From the NCBI GenBank assembly GCA_010094045.1, contig ML986600.1:277192-341191 (forward strand): 64,000 bases of DNA, in the 5' to 3' direction. The DNA comes from Lojkania enalia (lineage: Eukaryota > Ascomycota > Dothideomycetes > Pleosporales). Below, in pieces: positions 23,004 through 35,200 of this stretch. Within the stretch, counting starts at the first letter, position 1. Each line of letters opens with the position of its first letter. The notes under the pieces are model-generated. The model saw only the letters and a program-made list of their open reading frames with translations, did no database searches and was not told the DNA's origin. The translations under genes were made by a program, and so were the position numbers.

Positions 23004-25928
23004 ATGGTAAATGTATCGAGAGATCAAAGGCGGCCATGGGTAAGAATAGCTTCATTATCGACTATTGCTCCAGCACCACTCCTCACGGCCCGAACGGGCT
23101 GCGTGTTTGCTCGACATCTTAAGCGACGACAATGGTTATCCATACCTAGCAGGCATCGGTTTAGTTCTCAAATAGTACCGAAGCAAGAGTTACAGGCAAT
23201 ACAAGAAGTAGAATGGGAATCCACAACAGACATCGCCGCGCCTGTGTTTGGACCGAACGAGACCAATATGCCGGAAGACGTCTCTCAGAGAGTCAAGTCC
23301 ATATCTCCTCTTCGCCACGCACTTTATCGTCTGCGACCGAGCCGAGGCAGATATAAGCGGCGAAGGCAAAGCCAACCGGGCCTTATTCTCGACGCAATCC
23401 AAAACTCGCATATAAAAGATGCCTACAACATACGAGTGCCGGGAAATACGTACGCCGGAGCTTGTCGAAATAAGACCCGTAATCTGCGTCGCAAGATCGG
23501 TTACTCTCCGCCCGGTGTAGATGAAGAACAGTCTGCGAATGCATCAGAGCTCACAGATAGAATGCCTCAGCGGCTTCCAGTGTCTCTTTACACTATCCTG
23601 CATCGGTGTGTGGAGGCTTTTAGTTTGTCTCCCTCGGCCAGACCAGAATGGCAATTGACCGACCAAGAACTCAAATTCCTGCAAAATAGAGGCTTCTTAC
23701 AGGACAGTGTTGAACAATGGGCGGCATGTATCCTCGATACTAAGCCACAGACTGCCGCTAACATATTTCGGCCGGGGAAATCTTTCCCGCCTCTCTTTTT
23801 ACTACTCCTATTTCTTCGACGCCGTTACCTTGATGCATACACCCTAGGGATAATTTTAAGGCATGTCAACCTTCGGACACAGGTTGAGCCATTGACATGG
23901 ACCGGACTCAAGATACTAAGCGTTAGACTAACCAGACACGCCCGGCGCGTCTGGCCCGAGTCTATTCCCTGGGTAGCCTCGATGTTTACTAATGAAGTAA
24001 CTAAGCTCATCGACGATGGTGCCGGCGATAGCGGCGTACTAGCCATCAAAGACTCTGATTTGACACATTTTTGCAACTCACTTCTATCGATTTTGGCTCT
24101 ACCTGCTAGCCTACACCCTTTCCTTTCATCCGCACACCAGGAAATGGCTCAATTCGAGGTTCTGAAATTTATGGCCAATCACTCTCCAGCACTAATAGTC
24201 ACCCAACAGGGTTTCAGATCAGTGGCAAGAGTTCAGCTCGCTCGGCCGAAATCGCTTCAGGAACGAGAGTGGGCCAAGTTGAAAGGACCCTCATGGCCTC
24301 CATGGAAGGAGGACCGAACAGCAATGGACGAAGGAAAAGGACGAGAGTTCGGTATGTCAAAAGCTTCCCAGATCCTGCAGCGGATGTACGAGGGCGGATA
24401 CGTAGGCGGTAAATGGGAACAGATTATCGAGATGTATGCCGGGTGGGATACGGATTGGAGCCCAACAATCCAAACTCGATCTCTGGTTCTCGATATGTCG
24501 ACAGATGATCACAACCACAAGAGACTAGAGTATCTGCTGTGGGCGGCTCGTGTGCGTACCACTCGGTCTAGGCGCGAGGCTTGGGCCTGCTTTCTTGAGT
24601 ATGAAGGGTCTGGAACACCAGCTCGGAAAGAAGTGTACCAGGCGATGTTTGAGAAGCTCCTTCACTTCGAGTTTGAGGAGTCTAAGCTAGCACCCCCAGA
24701 CAAATTGTCCGATTCTCATGGGCCCGTAATCACCGAGCAGTTTCCGGGAGATATGAAAGAAGTCTGGCCAGACCCAAAGACACCCCTACATCTAGTTTAT
24801 CTCAAGGAGCCAATTCCTTCCTTTGAGCAACTCTACCGCCGGATGAGGGAGAAAGGTATCAAACCCAATATGAGGCTTCTGGCCTTGCTGATCGGACGTT
24901 GCCCGGATTTTACTGTTGGCCTAGAAGTGTTGGTGTCCGTAAAAAGCGATTTGGGAGGAGGGTTAGAGGCTCTACTTGAGGGATCTTTCACGGATTCTTC
25001 AGTTAGAGAGCTTCCTCCTTACTTTGTGGCTTCCTTTCTCCGCTTCCTCTGCCGGTTTGGACGCTATTCCCACCAACCTAGTGAGGATCCTATCGCTGTG
25101 GAACCCTCGGAACATCACGAAAGGTTTGTGAATGATCGGCATTATCTACTCGAATGCGCTTATGCCCTTCTCGTTCATCTTCGTCCGTCGTACCGACCTG
25201 TCTGGACAGCATACATGGAAGCATTGTTATTCCAGAGATGGGGTAGAGGAATGACAAAAGCTGAACAAGGACTCAAATCGGCTAAACAGTATAGGATTAT
25301 GTGCAATCTATTGGACAAGATGCAAAAGGAACAACTCGAACTCGACGACGAACAGTTCCAATTGGTCTGCACCTCTCTTGGATATGTCGCTCAGAATGCC
25401 TATCAGGGTCATCTCCACCCGCCCGATGTACGACATGTTTTGACGGAATCACGTTATATCCGCAAACTATTTCACGATCTAGTCAGTGCAAACCTCGATC
25501 CGAAAGACGACCCATCCGTGGAAAATAAGCACTCCGTCCCACCCCATATACCGGGCCCAACGGTGCTACACACGTATGTCCGTGCCTTAGCCATTCTTCA
25601 CGATTATGAGGGCCTCTATTCGTTTGCCACGTGGGCGCACACCCATCATACTAAAATAACAGCTCGCGTAAACCAACAGCGCTCGGGGCCCAGAGCTTGG
25701 CGTAGAACACTTATTGCGCTCCGTGCAGGTATTACGGGACGCCTACACCCTCGGCCGAAATTAGATCTGGGACAGAAGAAGGTGGAAGAGGACTTGGTGC
25801 AATTAGTCAAGGCACAGATCGAAGGGATTGAAGAATGGGGTGGCTGGCCATCGAGTAACGAGGTTAACATGTATAATATAGGTGTTCTTAAGAAGACGGA
25901 TTCTCCTTGGCATAGAATCGCCGGATAG
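23004..25928 (+). CDS. Mitochondrial pentatricopeptide-repeat-like protein
   Basis: Single-exon frame of 974 aa (ATG 23004, TAG at 25926-25928). The first 55 residues are Arg-rich with few acids (MVNVSRDQRRPWVRIASLS... RHRFSS), a plausible mitochondrial presequence. The body is alpha-helical, and several 35-residue units resemble PPR motifs, most clearly SFEQLYRRMREKGIKPNMRLLALLI (about residue 609) and a TVLHTYVRALAILHDYEGLYSFATWA unit near residue 855. Such fungal proteins act in mitochondrial RNA maturation or translation; the specific RNA target is unknown. No intron, no premature stop. It could equally be called a helical-repeat protein of unknown function; the PPR reading rests on a few units. 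Confidence 0.7.
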   Translation: MVNVSRDQRRPWVRIASLSTIAPAPLLTARTGCVFARHLKRRQWLSIPSRHRFSSQIVPKQELQAIQEVEWESTTDIAAPVFGPNETNMPEDVSQRVKSISPLRHALYRLRPSRGRYKRRRQSQPGLILDAIQNSHIKDAYNIRVPGNTYAGACRNKTRNLRRKIGYSPPGVDEEQSANASELTDRMPQRLPVSLYTILHRCVEAFSLSPSARPEWQLTDQELKFLQNRGFLQDSVEQWAACILDTKPQTAANIFRPGKSFPPLFLLLLFLRRRYLDAYTLGIILRHVNLRTQVEPLTWTGLKILSVRLTRHARRVWPESIPWVASMFTNEVTKLIDDGAGDSGVLAIKDSDLTHFCNSLLSILALPASLHPFLSSAHQEMAQFEVLKFMANHSPALIVTQQGFRSVARVQLARPKSLQEREWAKLKGPSWPPWKEDRTAMDEGKGREFGMSKASQILQRMYEGGYVGGKWEQIIEMYAGWDTDWSPTIQTRSLVLDMSTDDHNHKRLEYLLWAARVRTTRSRREAWACFLEYEGSGTPARKEVYQAMFEKLLHFEFEESKLAPPDKLSDSHGPVITEQFPGDMKEVWPDPKTPLHLVYLKEPIPSFEQLYRRMREKGIKPNMRLLALLIGRCPDFTVGLEVLVSVKSDLGGGLEALLEGSFTDSSVRELPPYFVASFLRFLCRFGRYSHQPSEDPIAVEPSEHHERFVNDRHYLLECAYALLVHLRPSYRPVWTAYMEALLFQRWGRGMTKAEQGLKSAKQYRIMCNLLDKMQKEQLELDDEQFQLVCTSLGYVAQNAYQGHLHPPDVRHVLTESRYIRKLFHDLVSANLDPKDDPSVENKHSVPPHIPGPTVLHTYVRALAILHDYEGLYSFATWAHTHHTKITARVNQQRSGPRAWRRTLIALRAGITGRLHPRPKLDLGQKKVEEDLVQLVKAQIEGIEEWGGWPSSNEVNMYNIGVLKKTDSPWHRIAG

Positions 25929-26316
25929 CCATTTCCTTATTGATACCCTGAAATTTTGGTTTGGTTAGGTACGAATAGATATTCGATATTATCCTGATGT
26001 ATGATTTAGACTATATATTCAAGAAATTATTTTGTTCCTGTGTCCTGACTGTTATGATATTATAACGTTCACGTTCGTCTATTCCCTCGATTTCTCCAAC
26101 TCTGTTATTGACACAAGCTCGTGTGCGTGCTCAGACCAACGCTCGCACAAAACAAGGGTATGTGATGTCATGCCTGACATCACGTTCCTGGATGCCGACT
26201 CTCAACTGCAAGCATGTATATAGGTGAGCCTTCAATTGTCAAATAATTCGGTTCGGATTAATCCCGAAAGTCGCCAGTTGCTTTCTTTTTCCGGACCTCA
26301 ACTCTTATCTCCAACA
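25929..26316. other. Intergenic
   Basis: About 390 bp of A/T-rich sequence before the next small gene. An inverted pair TGATGTCATGCCTGACATCA lies at about 26163-26182 and could form a short hairpin or be a bZIP/CRE-like palindromic site; no other signal. Confidence 0.4.
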
Positions 26317-26584
26317 ATGCCGCACTCCAAGACTCCTGGCCGATCCAACGCCGCATCGGACAAATTCCTTAAGAAAGATGCTCAAGGTAATTATTTACCG
26401 TCCTCTCAGATTCGCCTCCGACTGATTCGTAAATTGTGAATGCTAACGTGTGGTAGCACATGGCATTGGCGCTCCCAACGCACCTGCCCACAAGGAGCAG
26501 CCAGCTCCTGGTGAAAGGCCCGTAGCGTCGGATTCAGGGAACTCGAGTGTTGGTGTTGATCCATCGGCGGCTCAGAGGGGGTGA
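26317..26584 (+). CDS. Small disordered fungal protein, 65 aa
   Basis: Two exons: 26317..26386 and 26457..26584, intron 70 nt (donor GTAATT, branch TGCTAACG, acceptor GGTAG). The joined product is 65 aa: a basic N-terminal half (MPHSKTPGRSNAASDKFLKKDAQ) and a Gly/Ala/Pro/Ser-rich second half (GIGAPNAPAHKEQPAPGE). No membrane segment or cysteine. The good ATG context, canonical intron with ideal branch site and preserved frame argue for a real gene. I cannot name a function. A/T-rich sequence with AATAAATAAA and an A18 tract follows the stop codon. Confidence 0.6.
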
Positions 26585-27005
26585 GAAGGGAATTAGAGGA
26601 CCGATGTTTACCGCAAAATAGATGGAGCATTTATTCGAGTGGGACGGAGGTCGTTGAAAAAAGAAGTTTGAATGGTCCATGTTTCTCAACTTAGACTATA
26701 TGATATATCAAAGTTGAACAAAATGAATTGCGGTAATAAATAAATTAGAAAAAAAAAAAAAAAAAACAGTGGAATCGCTATGCTAGGATGACAAGTAGAG
26801 CGGTGATCCACCCGGGGTATCCGATGCACATCAACTATCCAAATTCAGCCTCAATGAGACACATAAAACATATACTCGTACATCCTGTCAATCAATACCC
26901 TGAGCCAGCCGTTCTAGACGCTCTCATGCCATTTACTACATCACGGTGTAGGTGTAAGTCCTTTTATCTAAATGATCTCAGAAGCCACTCTTTACAAGAA
27001 CTTGC
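26585..27005. other. Intergenic, convergent 3' region
   Basis: About 420 bp between the small protein gene and the 3' end of the mannosidase gene. Contains the A18 tract annotated separately; no coding frame supported. Confidence 0.6.
26749..26766. repeat. Poly(A) tract (A18)
   Basis: Eighteen consecutive A, directly preceded by A/T-rich AATAAATAAATTAG. Lies 165 bp after the stop codon of the 65-aa gene. A simple homopolymer; the upstream gene keeps its intron, so it does not mark a retrocopy of that gene. Confidence 0.9.
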
Positions 27006-28836
<1,831 letters not shown>

Positions 28837-29340
28837 TTTCTATGACGGTAGGAGCGCAAGAGCGACCATCAGGAGAGACACAAAAAAGGTGGCGGAAAAT
28901 GCTGGGGAACAGGTTGCGCATCAGCCTCGTGTGCGGCATGGGCAGACCTGAGCTAGAAGCAATGAAAAGCTGATGCCCAGCTTTTGACCCTGCCAAGCCG
29001 GAAAGCGGTCCAATCCATGGTCGCTATTCGATGCCGTAAGCTTCATCTGAGACAAAATCACACCGAAGCATTTCCCTGATCGTCGTCAGGTCCCCGAGGA
29101 GGATGCTTATGTGAAGAAAATGGATGCAGAAGATGATGGATGTTTTAGATTGCAAGCGTGGTCAGTTCTTGGCGGAGGTGAAGTTCCAAAAACTGTACCA
29201 CCACCGCCGCTGCTCTCAACGAACCGTCAGCTGCGCGTTTCACCTGGATCTCCCACTAGACCCACTGCTGACTCTCTGGTTATAGGGCGTGTATAACCGC
29301 GCCTAGCCTTAATCACAAGCCTTATGGGATATGTAGGTGC
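28837..29340. other. Intergenic upstream of the mannosidase
   Basis: About 500 bp; promoter of the mannosidase at the left end. No supported coding frame. Confidence 0.55.
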
Positions 29341-29877
29341 CTAATCCCTCTGATTATGTGTGTCCAGCAAGCGACACCAATCGAGGAATAGTTCTACTCG
29401 TGAATTCATCTTTGGTAACCCTAGAAAGGTACTTTGCGTACTATCTCTGGCCTTCTTTAACATGAGGATAGCTAGGTCCTGCTTTATCGATGGAATTACC
29501 TTTTCTGGCCACTCACACGTATCCTTTAACTCCGAACCACTCATCGTATAGCCTATCCCCGCATTTTCTCTAGTTGACACATTCTCCTACTTCACTCCCA
29601 GGTCAAACATGGTCTCACATACTATCCTAAAGTGGCGCTTCGGCACCAGCATATCACTCATCCCAAGGGCTAGGAATATCTTGACATTATCCTCCACGTG
29701 CTTGGGTAATACAACTTTCTCCCTCAATAGAGGTGTCTTGCTGGGACGTTGGATATGGCGAGAGAGCCGTTGGGGAGTACCAACCTGTTTGCACAGCATC
29801 GGGGTTTTCGAGAACGTTGGGGAGAATCTATGACATGTAGAGAAGCTTCGAGGCAGCTTGGAATTGATGAGCAACAT
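29341..29877 (-). pseudogene. Remnant of an alpha/beta hydrolase (acyl-protein thioesterase/Abhydrolase_2-like)
   Basis: One frame runs from 29877 to 29341 and is broken by a TAG at 29587-29589. Before the stop: LPKHVEDNVKIFLALGMSDMLVPKRHF, which resembles the strand and catalytic-Asp loop of acyl-protein thioesterases (usually FLGHGTxDxxVP). After it: ENVSTRENAGIGYTMSGSELKDTCEW, resembling the loop with the catalytic His (usually GMGHxxxxxE). Here Tyr (TAT) replaces that His and Ile (ATA) the Met before it, both explained by C-to-T or G-to-A changes. No GxSxG nucleophile region is found upstream. The family call rests on short motifs and is uncertain; the broken state is directly visible. 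Confidence 0.45.
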
Positions 29878-30289
29878 CTTCCATCATAATAAGCTTTGCA
29901 ATTTTATAACATATATGAATATTTGCCTAACAGACTTCCTACTCCAGTTGCGCCATCTCGAAGCTCACGAATGAATATGTAAGCTGCGGACTTTGAGCGG
30001 TCCTGGAGAGGAGCCGAAGCGGGGATAATTATTTGGGATGTCCCTTCAGTCGACATAACGAATACTCAGTTTGCAAGGCTGAAATGAAGTAATTCACATT
30101 AAAGTATCCCCCAGCCTATATTAACATGACCGACCTTCAATAATGCCTTTGGACGGATAACATCCTGCCGTACCGAGTGAACCTAGACGGGTCCACGTGA
30201 CGTCAAATTAACTCCGTACGGGTGGACTTAAGCGAACTTAGACAAGTTTGGCCTTCAGAAGCTGCCCTTTGTTTCCTCTTCAACAAACG
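29878..30289. other. Intergenic upstream of VPS71
   Basis: About 410 bp. Contains the VPS71 promoter with CACGTGACGTC near 30194. A second frame of the hydrolase remnant may begin near 29890 but shows nothing decisive. Confidence 0.5.
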
Positions 30290-31081
30290 ATGCCACACGT
30301 CGAAGTTCTCCCTAATGCAACCTCGGCAGCGGCGCCGGGATGGCACTATGTCGTCGATACTGGCTTCGACCCATCGAAAGTCGCGATCAACCCTAAAGAT
30401 CGAAAACGTGCGGCCGCCCGTGGAGGCCCGCGAACAGATAATGAGCTTTCGGCGAGGCAGCAGACTGCGATCGCAAGGCGAATAGCGGAGCTGGAAAGGG
30501 ATAATGACCCGAAGCAGAGCATTCCTATACCAAGCAAGAGTGGTAAGATTCGTCAAGAACGCGGTAATACGATGGGTCGCTGATGTTTTTGTGTAGGCAT
30601 TCCCAAGACGCCAAACGCGAGGAAAATCATACAGTATCAGAGGCAAATCAAGCATTGGCTCGACGATGAAGAGGCTCAACTTGCACTACTCCAGCAAGTC
30701 CCCCAACCTAGGGCGGCCCATCTTCGCAGGGTCGGTACCATACCACAAGCTCTGTCAGAAGCTACACCCGCACCGCCCGGCAGTGCTACACCCATACTGT
30801 CAGGAACGCCTGGAGAACAAATAGATCCTATGTTCTCGATCGAAAGCTCCATGCCACCACCCCTTGATAAAGCCGAGCTCGAAGCGCTTCTCGCTGTTCC
30901 GCCGCTATCGTTCGCAGCTTCGCATGTTGCGCCACCGGCTCCCGGAGGACCTCCTCAGAGGCATTTCTGTGATAACTGCGGGTATTGGGGAAATATCAAG
31001 TGCTTGAAGTGTGGAGCTAGGGTTTGTGGGCTTGAGTGCAAGGATGCGCATGAATCAACCCGATGCTTGAAATGGACGTAG
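30290..31081 (+). CDS. VPS71: Vps71/Swc6 (ZNHIT1), HIT-zinc-finger subunit of the SWR1 chromatin remodeller
   Basis: Two exons: 30290..30542 and 30597..31081, intron 54 nt (GTAAGA...GTGTAG); product 245 aa. The C-terminal HIT zinc finger has all eight ligands in order: FCDNCGYWGNIKCLKCGARVCGLEC...H..TRCLKW, ending exactly at the CLKWT tail as in ZNHIT1/Vps71. Upstream is the basic DPKDRKRAAARGG-like segment and a helix (ARRIAELERDND) followed by KTPNARKIIQYQRQIKHWLDDEE. Known role: with Arp6, part of SWR1-C, which deposits the H2A.Z variant. Length and domain order are those of fungal members. No irregularity. Confidence 0.9.
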
Positions 31082-31270
31082 TACACAATAGATGGACGAC
31101 AGCACCGCAAGATACCCTATTGTTATTTCTGTTTCAGGAGTTCAAGGACGTAATACCCAATAACATGACTATTTACGGGCATGATCAATATAGTTTGCTT
31201 CGATCCTCTCAAACACTAGTATAATTGCATAGTCTCAGCTATCAGAGGCTTTCTCCCCCAATTGTAATCT

Positions 31271-32251
31271 CTAGTACTCGAACTTCTGGCCTACCAGTCT
31301 TTCACTCAGATCCCACAGCTTGTCAACATCATCCGGATTGCTTGCAGTTGGTCGAATATCGCTGGATATGTTCCCATCTTCTAGATATGCGCCGTTATAC
31401 GCGTCGATCCTTGGGTCGAAAGCCGCAACTACATGGGTCGCTGCGCACTCATCCATGCTTTTAATGTCCAAAAAGTGCTCTTCGCCTCCCTTAACTTCAC
31501 CGAGCTCTATGTCGAGAGCCCTCAGTTCTTTAAAGTCAGCATCCCCAACCCCTGGGGCTAATGATGTCCCGAACACGACTCCAGGATGAAGGCTGTATGA
31601 GTGCAAGCCCTTCGAGCCCAGCTTCTTTGCCAGACCCTTGGAGAACAGAATGTTTGCAGTCTTGCTCTGGCCATATCCCTTCCACTGATTATATACCTTC
31701 CCGTCCTGGAAGTTCCAGTCATCGAAACGTACGGGTCCTAAACGGTGGCCATCGCTGGAAACATTAACAATGCGTGGGCTCTTTGAAGCCAAAATTTTGG
31801 GCATAATCAAGTTGGTAAAGAGAAAGTGGCCGATATGGTTTGATCCAAATTGCAGTTCGAGGCCTTCCTTGGTGGTAGCGTATGGACCAGCCATTACTCC
31901 AGCAGAGTTGACAACCACATCGATGGCTGGCTCAGGATATGAAAGGACCTCCTTTGCAGCGTCTCGTATCTGAGATTGTGAAGCTAGATCTAAAACGAGG
32001 ATCCGGGTGGCCACATTGGCACTGGCTGGGTCGGATTTAATCTTGTCGGCAGTGGCCTGTACTTTAGACTGTGACCGCCCCGCAAGGATAAGAAGTGCAG
32101 GTCTATGCTTTGCGATTGTTTCGACAAAATGCGCGCCTAAGCCATTTGGCGAGACTCCGGTGGTCAGAACGACCTTGTTGGCAATGTACTCGTCAAGATC
32201 ATTTGCGATAGATGAAGCAAGGCTATTCTGGCGGTTGTAGGGTGTTACCAT
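31271..32251 (-). CDS. Short-chain dehydrogenase/reductase, retinol-dehydrogenase-like
   Basis: Single exon, 326 aa (ATG 32251, TAG at 31271-31273). Rossmann motif is TTGVSPNGLGAHF (about residue 30), a variant of TGxxxGxG with Pro-Asn inserted where family members usually have Gly. Then LVLDLAS (adenine-binding Asp), NSAGVMAG in place of NNAG, the catalytic Ser in RIVNVSSDGHRL, and YGQSKTAN with catalytic Tyr and Lys. C-terminal SLHPGVVFGTSL is the substrate-loop start. This is the fungal WWOX/retinol-dehydrogenase-like SDR group, NADP(H)-dependent oxidoreductases of unknown substrate. The Asp after LVLD and Arg in LAGRSQSK suggest NADP(H) preference. Convergent with VPS71. Confidence 0.88.
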   Translation of the reverse strand: MVTPYNRQNSLASSIANDLDEYIANKVVLTTGVSPNGLGAHFVETIAKHRPALLILAGRSQSKVQATADKIKSDPASANVATRILVLDLASQSQIRDAAKEVLSYPEPAIDVVVNSAGVMAGPYATTKEGLELQFGSNHIGHFLFTNLIMPKILASKSPRIVNVSSDGHRLGPVRFDDWNFQDGKVYNQWKGYGQSKTANILFSKGLAKKLGSKGLHSYSLHPGVVFGTSLAPGVGDADFKELRALDIELGEVKGGEEHFLDIKSMDECAATHVVAAFDPRIDAYNGAYLEDGNISSDIRPTASNPDDVDKLWDLSERLVGQKFEY

Positions 32252-35200
32252 TTTGGAAGTGTTATGAGCTGTTCGGATTTCAGGAAATAAAACTATGTCG
32301 CGAGAACTCTGTCAACTCTTCAAGCCTAGCATGAACCTCCCGACAACTTATATACTCCATTACTCCTCAGCCTTGGCATTACCCTCCTCATCTTTCGGAT
32401 AAGCCGATATTAGAAAATAATTCCAAGGATTTAGATCCCGTGCGATAGAACGCCCAAAGAACTATTATTTCTCCGTTCTAGACATACGTATGCGAGTCTA
32501 GGCATGCACCATGATGCAAAGTCCGCGATTTAGGCAAGGCTAAGTCCGCCTAACTGCTAACTGCGAGTTTATGTCCGCCCAATCATACATGCTCGCGGAG
32601 GGAACTAGTTCTACGCTCCTGATCAGAAACACAACATTCCAATGTATGTCGTGGCTTTCCAAAGCTGCTGAATATACCTTTATTTTACATCGATGTTGCG
32701 TAGTATTTCATATGCTTTGCAGATCCACTCTAAATTCTAACTAATGATGAATGCAGTCTTTGCATATCAACACCATCCTCGTATACACTTTAGCTCGATA
32801 TCTTCACCATAAGCAGGACTTCCCAGCATAAGAAGTCCCCATAGGCTCAATTTGGCATTCTATATACAGCTTGCTTTTGAGGATACGATCTAAGACTGCT
32901 GTGATGGCCATTCTGTCGTCATTCATTCGGCGGGAAATCGTCTTTCCCACTTGGACCAGTGCCCAATACGCCAAAACCTACGAAGATGCAGCAGGGAATT
33001 GTTCGTGAAGAGCATTGCTCCTAAACCTAATTTGAAAAAAATGGAGTCATGGACACTTCGAGAGATCATAGATACTATACAATCCGTATGGATTAGGCGA
33101 AGGAATTACGCTACAGTTATCTCCCTCGCCCAATGAGGAAAGTAGATAGAAGAGTGCTGCATAAGAACAGATGACGATAATATGATAGATGTGGCCCTTG
33201 TAATTGCTAGAGATCTCGGCAGCTTTGTCATGTTAGAAACTTCTATTCTATATCAATACGCCCTGCTCAGACACTGCCTGCCACTCCTTCAGTCTAATAG
33301 TGCAGTCCATATTATGATATGTGATTTCAAATACAGCACAAGGTCTCTCATTTTTCCTCCATTCTCTGTGCTTGATAACGGCCTTCAGCTCATTCCCAAT
33401 GTTTCCTGCGGCAAAGTAAGAGCCATGAGGCCATGCTCCTCACTTAATTGGATCTCCGTCTGGGACGAGGAAGTCTCACGCAATTGCTGGAAATCTAGCA
33501 GTTCTGTTATTTATGTCGGTACCTAGTATTAACCTTGGAATGCGAATCATGCCGCCCATGACTGTAGTGGATCGCTGCTTCATAGATGCCCATGGTGGAC
33601 ATAGTTTCTTCTGCTGTAGCTTCCTTGATCATAGATAGTTCTTTCACCGAAGCTTCGGGGTCTCTATTGCTGGAGCGGTAACTCTTACCAATATGCCTCC
33701 TTATATCAATCTGAGGCCTCTCATTAGGCGATACAGATACCGCTGAGGACCTTCATGCCAAAATAGCGAACACCTACCCTATTTTGCAGAATAAACGCTC
33801 CAGGTTTCCGCTTTGAGCCGTGCTACCGCGGTTTGTGCATGGTGCTAGCGCGTCGCGTACAGATAGAACCGTAAAAATCCTCCGATAAGCCTCAAATTCG
33901 CCCAAGCAAAGGTGAAGGTGTAGCAACAAGCAGCGCACTGACCTTCCCTCGTCGTCACGTGTGGCGTGGCCTCCGCTCCCCACTCACAAGAAGTCTCCCC
34001 CGCCCTCCAAACCAACATCTCTCCCTCTCCACCCTTTCCACAAAACTTCGCTCTAGCTCTTTGAAAAGCACTCCAAGCTCTTTCTTTGCTCTTTCAAGAA
34101 TCCATTCCTTCATATTGAGCTTTGCCCATCCGAAAGTCAAGTCAACCACTCCATAAACTCCACCACTATCACATGAGCTCTTTGCAGAATCACCCTTACG
34201 GCACCGGGGCACATAGGGTTGGTTAGGTAGCCACGTGGCCCCGGGGGCCTGTGGCATGGTACCAGCAGACACCATCTGGCAGTGGCTCTGGGTCCCCACC
34301 CACACCTCACGCAGGTGTGTGCCGTTCGTCGCAATAGTCGGCACGCCGGACTACATGAGCCGGGAGCGGGAGGTCATCCATGAGGCATCAAAGGACTGGG
34401 CCCGCACCTGTGAGACCACAATGGTAGCGCGATTCAAGGCCCTACCAAGTCGTCTCTTTGCCTCCAGTCTGCTGTATTCTCCAATTGACCGCTGACAGAA
34501 AACAAAAAAAGCTCCAAAAAAGATTCAAACCACAAGCAAACAACCACACCATGTGGCCCACGACAACGTACCGCCTCCAAAAATCACATGCCATGCCACC
34601 TAACATATTAGACCCTCAATCCAGTCAACAAAAAACAAATTCGAGTTCGCCTCAAGCCTTAAGATTCCTTCTATACCAAGTATCGATAGAAACTTTCTAA
34701 AAAAAAAATTTAAAATTTAAAATTTAAAATTTAAAATTTAAAAAAACCTTTTTTTTTTTTTTTTTGGAAATTGCAACAAAAACACACCACATTTGAACAT
34801 CCCATGCTATGCGACAACGAAAGCTTGATACTCAAGCCTCACCGCAGCACTTTATGTGGCAGGCCCCATAGCCTCAGGTCAACTATAGACTACGATTCAC
34901 CAACCGACCGACCGTTCCAATTCGTTGCAGCATTCTTATGTGGCGGGCTGTATAGCTTCAAGCTAGTCATAGATCTGCGATCCACCTACCGCTTCGGAGA
35001 TGGAGAGAGCGATAGAGAGACCGTATGCGCGTGTGCGCTCAACAATCTACAAACACATGGACCGTACCACTATATTCAAGAGTGATAGCCATGGCCGGTC
35101 CCTCAGGATGAAATGCCTTCACCGCAAACAGCCCGCATCCAAGAACAAGCTGTCACTATCCAACCTACCACATGACGAGCCAACACAACAAAACACAACG

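Noticed and set aside
26163..26182. Palindrome TGATGTCATGCCTGACATCA as a terminator hairpin
   Set aside because: Nuclear fungal genes do not use hairpin terminators; kept only as a possible binding-site palindrome in the intergenic note.
26749..26766. A18 tract as the tail of a retrotransposed gene copy
   Set aside because: The upstream 65-aa gene keeps its intron and no target-site duplication was found.
33955..34344. 129-codon minus-strand frame in the gene-poor region
   Set aside because: Composition is irregular and nothing in it resembles a domain; mirrored by frames on the other strand.
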